Shown: piece by piece, positions 11,681 through 64,000 of the stretch
Layout of the letters: every line of letters starts with the position of its first letter
How positions within the stretch are numbered: the stretch's first letter is position 1
Assembly: GCA_003260075.1 (NCBI GenBank)
Contig: QLIY01000443.1
Location: forward strand, 9,889-73,888
DNA: 64,000 bases
Direction of reading: 5' to 3'
Origin: Phallusia mammillata
Taxonomy: Eukaryota > Chordata > Ascidiacea > Phlebobranchia > Ascidiidae
Program-made: the position numbers and the translations under genes
Notes under the pieces: model-generated
What the model was told of the DNA's origin: nothing
Database searches by the model: none
The model's input: only the letters and a program-made list of their open reading frames with translations

Positions 11681-12298
11681 CTTTTTAACCAGCGCAAAGC
11701 AATTAAACTAGTGCTGTTAAGTATTTTTTTTATGAAAAAAGCTGATTCACGTATAAATAGTTCGAGTTGAACATTCAGGAAAAAATGATCAAAAGGGATG
11801 GGTGGTATTATATTTACAATATCGAGCGAATATGTCACGTTTTACCGTAAAAAACGAACGGTGTGCAATTAAACATTTTTATATGCTGCTCGTGTTAATG
11901 GCTTATGATTAAATTATTAGACCTTGCTGACTGACGTACTGGCACAAAAATTACAGAACAATATTAACAAGTGCGTTTTAGGTTGGATATTGAAATATCA
12001 TGTTGTTATTCGTCTGCAAAACAGTTACGTGCCTTTTCTAGAATTAGTTTTAATCAGTGAAGAAGAAGTACAAAAACCGTAACCAAACACCCAGCGCTAT
12101 TCAATTACTTCAAAGTCTGAAAATTAAAACTCTTATGCACCTAGGCTTGAGATCCAATGGCTTTATCAGTTAAAACACGAAGACACAGCCGATCTGAATG
12201 CATTGAACCACACATTGAGCTTAAGTCGCGCCCCTGAAAGTTCCAACTGTGATTGCACCTACATGCCCTCATAACCCCACAAGCACCGCCTGCGCAAA

Positions 12299-57133
<44,835 letters not shown>

Positions 57134-57999
57134 GTATCACGTAATGAACGAGATGCGGTTGTGTTTACAAGTGTTCCGCTGCTGATAACTTCCTTAGTGA
57201 AACCTTTACCGGGCATTGCCACTTGTCAAAACAGAATTTACTTGTTACTATTTACTATGGAGCCTGTAGCATCTGCAAGTAAAGCAAAGGTTAGGTGAAG
57301 TTCGCGAACGCACAACAAACAAAGAGATGCATATTATGTGATTTCTTTATATGTTGAAAAACAATCTGACGCTGCAGTACATCATAAAAGTTGCGAAAAG
57401 TAAACGTAATCTGTCAAAAGATATTTGAAGAGCAAGATTTGCAATAAACCGTGCCCTGATAATACATTTTGCCATCGCAAAAACGTTCTTACTTGCCTTA
57501 AAAGTCGCATCAAGCAAATATGAACTGCAGTGTATGACAAGCAGTACAAGTTTATAGAGTCGTTCACAAAGCAAATTCGTGTACTGGTATATTGGTGGTT
57601 TAGCTAAACCTGAAGGATGTATGACTTCAAACGCATATTCATTTGGTTATTAAGCCAGGATCTACATTTAGTAAATTTCGAGTTCTGCAGCTTTTTCGTT
57701 TTTTAAAGATTGATGATACTTACGCAAATGAAACGTCTATCACGTTACGCCTAACCTGTTAACAATATTTCGCCTAAGCTAGTTCTTTATTGTTGTCATC
57801 ATTGCTGGCTACCCTATAACCCATATAGCTTATTCGCATCCTTTTAACACCAACAGAAATTGATTTCGAATTGCTTCTGTTAGATAAATCGAATCCGTAA
57901 TCGATGTACACGTCATAGAATCAGACAAATCACCAAGCCAATGTCTTAATTTTGTTGCCGCATTCGATTGGCTTAAAAAGTGTTCCAAACTATATAACG

Positions 58000-58185
58000 T
58001 TAAATCTCAATATCTTCACTAAGCGATGCTAAAACGTGGTGTTCATCGACGTAATCAAACCTTTCCTGCATTTCATCAAAACCGGATAGGGACATAAAAA
58101 AACGTGTCATTACAAGGCTCTTGTCTTGGTTTTCCGAAAGATGATCGATGGTGTCTTGATGTAACAGTTCCTTACTAAACCACAT
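58000..58185 (-). CDS. Unassigned open frame upstream of PLCL
   Basis: A 61-codon frame from ATG (58185) with an acidic, coding-like composition (GFDEMQERFDYVDEHHVL). It could be a further 5' exon via a weak donor inside it, or chance. Directly divergent from the plus-strand frame at 58184. Confidence 0.15.
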   Translation of the reverse strand: MWFSKELLHQDTIDHLSENQDKSLVMTRFFMSLSGFDEMQERFDYVDEHHVLASLSEDIEI

Positions 58186-58408
58186 GCATAAGTTGTACCG
58201 TAAAATTCGTGTAGTTCACGACTATAGAACATGTAAATATTTTACAAGGAAATTGTCGGAATTGGTACGTGATCCCATAATGCCTGTACTTAAAGCAGCG
58301 TTAAGACCCCCTCGTGTAGCTGCAGACGAACTACTTGGCATTGCTCAACAGGCCACTGCTATGATAACACTTAAGACCATCTTCAAGCTGAACAGGCAAA
58401 CATTTTGA
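58184..58408 (+). CDS. Unassigned short open frame
   Basis: 74 codons beginning at an ATG, encoding VLKAALRPPRVAADELLGIA and an amphipathic tail. Bounded upstream by an in-frame TGA. No family recognised; may be a transposon remnant or chance. Confidence 0.15.
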   Translation: MHKLYRKIRVVHDYRTCKYFTRKLSELVRDPIMPVLKAALRPPRVAADELLGIAQQATAMITLKTIFKLNRQTF

Positions 58409-58518
58409 CGTCAAGAAACACCTCAAGTACTGTCTACTGAACTCGACGTGCTCACATAAGCAAAGCGAGCACACACGCTACTTTTTTGGTGCAGGCAACA
58501 ACATATCGTTATCTATGT

Positions 58519-58678
58519 CAGTGGTTCTCATATGGTGCTCCCCGAATTGACCAAAAAGTTAGTTTATATGATATGATACTTCAAGTTAACCGACTGACAT
58601 TTTCACATGACTATCAACGCTTAAAATTTTGCTTATTTTATAGGCACGGCCTGGGGTATATATGTTTGAGAAACACTG
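58519..58678. mobile_element. hAT-type MITE, 160 bp
   Basis: Ends CAGTGGTTCTCATA and TTTGAGAAACACTG with perfect 8-bp duplication ATCTATGT at 58511-58518 and 58679-58686. Complete and short. Confidence 0.85.
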
Positions 58679-61600
58679 ATCTATGTGAAGGCCTATTACA
58701 AGATATAATCTTTTGATGCAATTTCCTATTATGTATAAAGACAAGCTGTTGCAAATACAAAAAAGTTTCCCCAACAATGGGGTTAACATTAAGCCCTCCC
58801 CAAAGGCAAAAAGCTATGACACATAGACCAACCATGGTATGTGATACGTTAGGACATAAGAAGCATACAAGTTACATGAGACTGCTATAGTGCTATTCCA
58901 TTCGGGGTCATGTAAACTTGTCTGCGATTAAATCTTGCACTTATGCAAAGGCAAATAAACACGTCTCGACACGGCCTACGATGTAAAGGCCTCAATCTTT
59001 GCTGAAACGACTATTTAAAATGAACCTTTGACTTATCGCACTGTGTTACACCATTAAAGGTGGTGTTGATCATCCAGACAATCTCACTTGATATCACGGG
59101 GGGACAAACGTTTAGAGAAATTGTGACTCCTACCGATCCACGTATGAATCATATCTTATAAGATTTGTATCAACGTGGTAAAAGTTTTTAAATGAGAGTA
59201 TGTAGTATTTCGAAACGAAGGGTGCTACAAAACCCACATACAGATTTATACATCAGTGAAGGCTAGCAACACACAAACAAACTTATTTAATTCGCAGCAC
59301 AATGTGCAGGCTTAAAACACAAATGGTTGCGTAAGGGATTTGCAGCTTTGTGATACGTGAGAACGGGTAGATATCAGAAAAGAATGAGTTTCTACCTCAG
59401 TCGTGCATACACAAATTAGTCACCACGCACCTAAACCAAATAGGCAAAAATTTGCGCACATCATAAGCTCAACAAAATGCATTGACTGGTATCTATAGAT
59501 AGGTAATTACACTCTACGGGCAACACTAAAAAGACATTTTGCAAGAAATAACACAATCCATTTAACCAGCCATGCTGGAAGTCATTGAAGCCCATGATAA
59601 ACGAGAATTTATTCGCCGTTGTTAAGGATACGGCGTCAGCTGGCAGGAAACGCTAAGGAAAGCTGTGACATAAGGGTTGGAATATAAATCGTTCGGGGAG
59701 CTGCTTATTAAAAAAAAACTTGGTAAAAAAAATTTGCTGGAAAGAGAAATTAAGAGACTGGCCTCTTTGGCCCAGACACACAATAAAAGTTAATCAGTAA
59801 TCGAAAAAGCAAATACGAACAGGCGAAAATACTGAAGAAGCGACAATAAAACTTTGTACCGTTTGACCTCTGGTTATGGCGTGAGGAAAACACCTTTTAT
59901 TGAGACCACGTCGTAATTTAGAAGCCCTTTGTCGCACAGTTTACTTAGCTGAGTACAGCTTTTCTCCACCTTTGGAAATTCAGATAACTTTACAACATAA
60001 TTCTTTTCGATTGGTAAAACGCCACACACTCTCCTTATAACAACTGTTCAAGTCCGGGAAAGTAACTACAGCTGTACTTCTCACATTGAATGGCTCGTTC
60101 TGTCAGCACAATCGTTGTAAAAGATATGGTATATGCTCCGCCCTTCATTATACACATGCCGATCAATAGTCCAGCAACGTGATTAAATCGTGCATTTAAT
60201 TGTCAATGTGACCTCTTTTAACGCACGCTTGAACTAATGCACAAAACGAGGCTGAATTGCTATAGCTCGGTTATCCAGCGGCATAAAGGTAATTTGACCA
60301 AACCATACCAGCGGAATAGACTCATTAACACTGAATACGTAATGTCTAAAATCTGGCTTACCACCGACGTGTACTGGTATTTCGGATTGCCTGCAGGTCT
60401 AGGAAGCCCCCCTGTATACAATACGTACATAGAGCAACGAAACTTGATACACCACAAAGCAAAAGCGCCAGAGATTTGGTCCCAGCGAACCGGACTCGTC
60501 TGACATTTCACTCCAATCCAAGTTGCCTTCCTGTACCTTCAGAGGCGGGCGAAACAGGACAGCTTGTAAAATTGACGGTGCCTAATACGCGGCTCCTTTG
60601 TATGAGAAGCTGTGTCACTAGCACAGGAAATCAAGCCCTTGGCCTGCCCTACTGCGGCAAAGGCAAGCATCAGTTGTTGTTGTGGTCTTACGGCTGTGCT
60701 ACTTGGTGCGTGAAGGCATGATGGCTGAGCAACGGGTATATCTGACAGGTAATTTCATGTCAAGGTGGTGATTACTGCTGGCCCAATAGCTTCGTGATAA
60801 TAACGTTTTGAGCGTTAGTTAAATCCTGTTGCACTATAGCCTTTGAGGTCTACAGTCTATGCTACTACCGTATCACAACTGTTTCACCATGATAAATATC
60901 CATTAGGAGTTAATACATGCCAAACAACACCATGATATTATGAAATCCAGAAATAAGTATAAACACCAGATTTCCCAAAGAAACTGAACAGTCATAGACT
61001 CAGTTTGTATTTTCCTATGCAGTATCTAAAATAACTACATTAGACAGTAAAACTAAACAAATGAAAGGATGTACATGTGGATTAGCCCTAATTATGACAT
61101 GTTTTAAAAACACATCACATGATTTATAAATATTCATACAGAGATCAGTATGAAATATGCACAAGCCTTTCCGGCAGCAGACAAAAATGCAATAAAAATG
61201 GAATGGACAATGTTTTGCAGGTGTTGTTTAGAATGGTTTAAAATGTTTAGTAAAAAATTCGGTTTACAGAACAAGAAACACAGAACAAAAAGTTACTCTA
61301 CATAGTACTTACATTAGGGTACTGATAAAATACATCAAAATACAGAACTATATAAACTTACTTTTAAACAATATTGTTCATGAACTATATATTTGCCATT
61401 TATGAACTTGTACCAAAATACATACATATAAATATAGTATCAAGCTACTGGGCTGCAGAACTGTAGGAACTATCATAGAGGTTTAAAGGTAATAATTCAA
61501 AAATTATGGTAAAAATCAAAATTCTGCCAGTGCTTTGAACAACACCAAACTTTCATGTACGACACTTGCAAGCAGGGCCATGCATAACTAATACAAGTTG

Positions 61601-62245
61601 TTCCTTACAAACATTTGGCCAACGTACAAGATAAAACTGCTACAAATACCACAACAGCAACTATCCTTTCCCTTTTATTCCAACTACACATGCACTGATT
61701 TTAAGGTGCTGTACAGCAAGGTTAAAATGCCTGTAGGCAATTCCCAAAGAGCGTGCATGTTGTGACAAGGTACTCATCGAACCATTTTTCTTCACAGCAC
61801 TGCTAAAGCTGTGGCTGAGAAGCAACCACTATTACCCAGACAGAGGTAACAAAATGAGCATGCATGCACTTTATATTACCAAGAATGCAATAAAGGCCTC
61901 ACAGTTCATGATAATTATAACCATGCTTCAGGGCAATAAACATGCAACAAGCCAAGGGCTTGAAGCACCAGTCAAGGCTTATTATATATCCCATGTAATG
62001 GTATCTAGTTACTGTTTTTGACAGATTTGTTGCCTTTGTCCAACAACTGTTTTGTTTGATTAGATTTTATCACCAGTCATAAAACATAGGCCTTTGACAA
62101 AACTTAAAGGCAATGGCTGGCAGTTTATTTTTGCCTTTTTTGTTTTATTTTTGCTTTTTCAAGCTAGGCTCTAAAAAAATTATACTATAGCACTGGATGT
62201 TGTGCATCAAAAAAATTTTTAAGTTCTTTACATAATAGTTTAGAT

Positions 62246-62452
62246 CAGTGGTTCTCAAACTTTTTTATTTTCAGAGCCAAATGGTATTTTTTAAGTGTGT
62301 AAAAAAAACGAAACCTTGAGAAAATCAAAAAAGATTATTACTTTGAAAGCTACAATAGCAATGTTTGGTGGTTTTCAGAGGTCTGGTGCGAGCCGCAATA
62401 TAAGTAGTTGGGAGCCGCATGCGGCCCCGAAAACCAAGTTTGAGATCCACTG
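62246..62452. mobile_element. hAT-type MITE, 207 bp
   Basis: Inverted ends CAGTGGTTCTCAAAC and GTTTGAGATCCACTG, and 8-bp duplication GTTTAGAT at 62238-62245 and 62453-62460. The interior has the GCCGCATGCGGCC palindrome common in this MITE class. Confidence 0.88.
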
Positions 62453-62923
62453 GTTTAGATAAATCGGTTTAAAAAAGATGCCAAGAAAAATGTATATAAC
62501 CAAAACACTTAGTAAGTGTCACAAATATTCTAGACCGCCCCATGACAATATCCCACGACCCAATTACCACGCATAACGGGTAATTTCTATATGTCTAGAG
62601 TCTATCGTTGCAGGCGCTATTGTGTTGTCATTGTTGTAGAGTCCCAGTTTTATCGTGCACCGTTGCCCGTTGCAGTGTCCATTGTTTTATCTAAAGGAAA
62701 TTGTCACGGCATGTTAGCGCCTTTTACCCTTTTCATTGTTGCATCAGAGTTATAAGAGCGCCTATCTAACGATAACATAATAGATAAACAGAGAATGATA
62801 AGATAGAATTTAGAGATATTTGCGAGGTAGTGCTGTTGTTGTTGTTTTGGTTGTGGTTGGACGTGAATAAATGTAAAGGGAAAGGTTTGCTGCCGATCAG
62901 AGTACACGAGCGTTAGCTGTTAA

Positions 62924-63160
<237 letters not shown>

Positions 63161-64000
63161 ACGTGACAGTAAGTAGCAAAACAACTAACAACTGTCCTAA
63201 GTGCAAAACTCTGGGTTACAAATGGTTCTTTTTTGCAAGGCACTGTAACAGTTCGGAAATTACACATTCCCCACTATACACAAAGCCACAAAAATCCTAC
63301 TTACATCTGCCAATGAAACAAATCATGATCATATGACAAATTCATAAACAATCAAGCCTGAGCAAAACCTGTGCTCTTGTCATATAATGCCAACATGTCA
63401 ATAACACAACATTTATAGCCATCAAAGCTGGAATAATCTTGCCTTCTAAAATGAGAAAATTTTCGGGGTTATAACTTATTAATTTGTTTGTTCAATAACC
63501 CTTTCTGTGCTTTATATATATATACATGTTACAAACATAAACAACAGCATCAATGTCAATTGAATCTGAGCATCCTAATTCAGCGCGGATATGTGACAGG
63601 CAAACACTGCATTGCAGGAAATCCCAGTTTTAACATGTAGTAAAATGGCAACACAACACTATAAAATTCTAGACAAGTCATTACTTCCATGATAACAAGA
63701 CCAATCCTATTTGTGCAAAAAAACTGCTTTGCACTCCTATGGTTTTATTTTCAAAGCATATTTTTTGCATTCTGTTTGTATAAAACAATTTCCAAACAGG
63801 ATATGGTCATGGTAAGTTATTTATAGACATTTAAGACATGAGGTTAACTTCAGGCACTGCAAGTTTGCAAGCCTTGACCCTCAACCAATCTTATCACGGT
63901 CTAGTTGGCTGCACAAAGTTTTAGTTCTATTGCCTTAAATGTCCATTATGTAAAAAATACCAAATAAGCATTTTGTCTACAATATAGTAAAAAACAAAAC

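Overview
This is AT-rich eukaryotic DNA with GT-AG introns, dispersed non-autonomous DNA transposons and three recognisable minus-strand transcription units. Three things point to a polymorphic tunicate such as Ciona: a chordate-type PLC-like (PLCL/PRIP) gene, genes packed so tightly that they look like an operon, and many unmerged near-identical contig copies. The species call is an inference; no species-specific marker was verified.

A technical point governs the reading. The window holds 13 pure-G runs of 62 to 417 bases and 17 short ones of 10 to 13 bases. The short runs are never shorter than 10 and nearly all sit between two diverged copies of the same sequence. They behave like assembly gaps whose N characters became G. 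The poly-Gly and poly-Pro open frames across them are artefacts. Many local 'duplications' are probably two haplotypes laid side by side.

Layout. (1) 1-6.7 kb: no gene recognised; two hAT-type MITEs with perfect 8-bp target-site duplications and a mosaic of allelic contig pieces. (2) 6.8-10.65 kb, minus strand: LYRM7 (complex III assembly factor), then CINP (CDK2-interacting protein) after about 30 bp, then a beta-propeller gene starting about 100 bp after CINP and running off to the left with its 3' part missing. LYRM7 and CINP are intronless; the arrangement suggests an SL trans-spliced operon. (3) 10.7-12.2 kb: intergenic, with one possible membrane-protein exon. (4) 12.5-57.1 kb, minus strand: one large PLCL/PRIP gene. 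Its exons encode disordered alternative N-termini, a PP1-docking/PKA-type KKTVSF motif, PH domain, EF-hands, PLC X and Y domains, C2 domain and PRIP-specific C-terminus. Introns hold several MITE families and small tandem repeats. (5) 57.2-64 kb: upstream or intergenic DNA with two intact hAT MITEs, one gap and no confident gene.

The main biological point is that this PLCL-type protein keeps the catalytic residues of active PLC-delta (both histidines and the acidic calcium ligands) and a canonical EF-hand loop. Vertebrate PLCL/PRIP proteins have lost the second histidine and are inactive. It may therefore be an active or ancestral-state PRIP. It also has two mutually exclusive N-termini spliced to the same exon.
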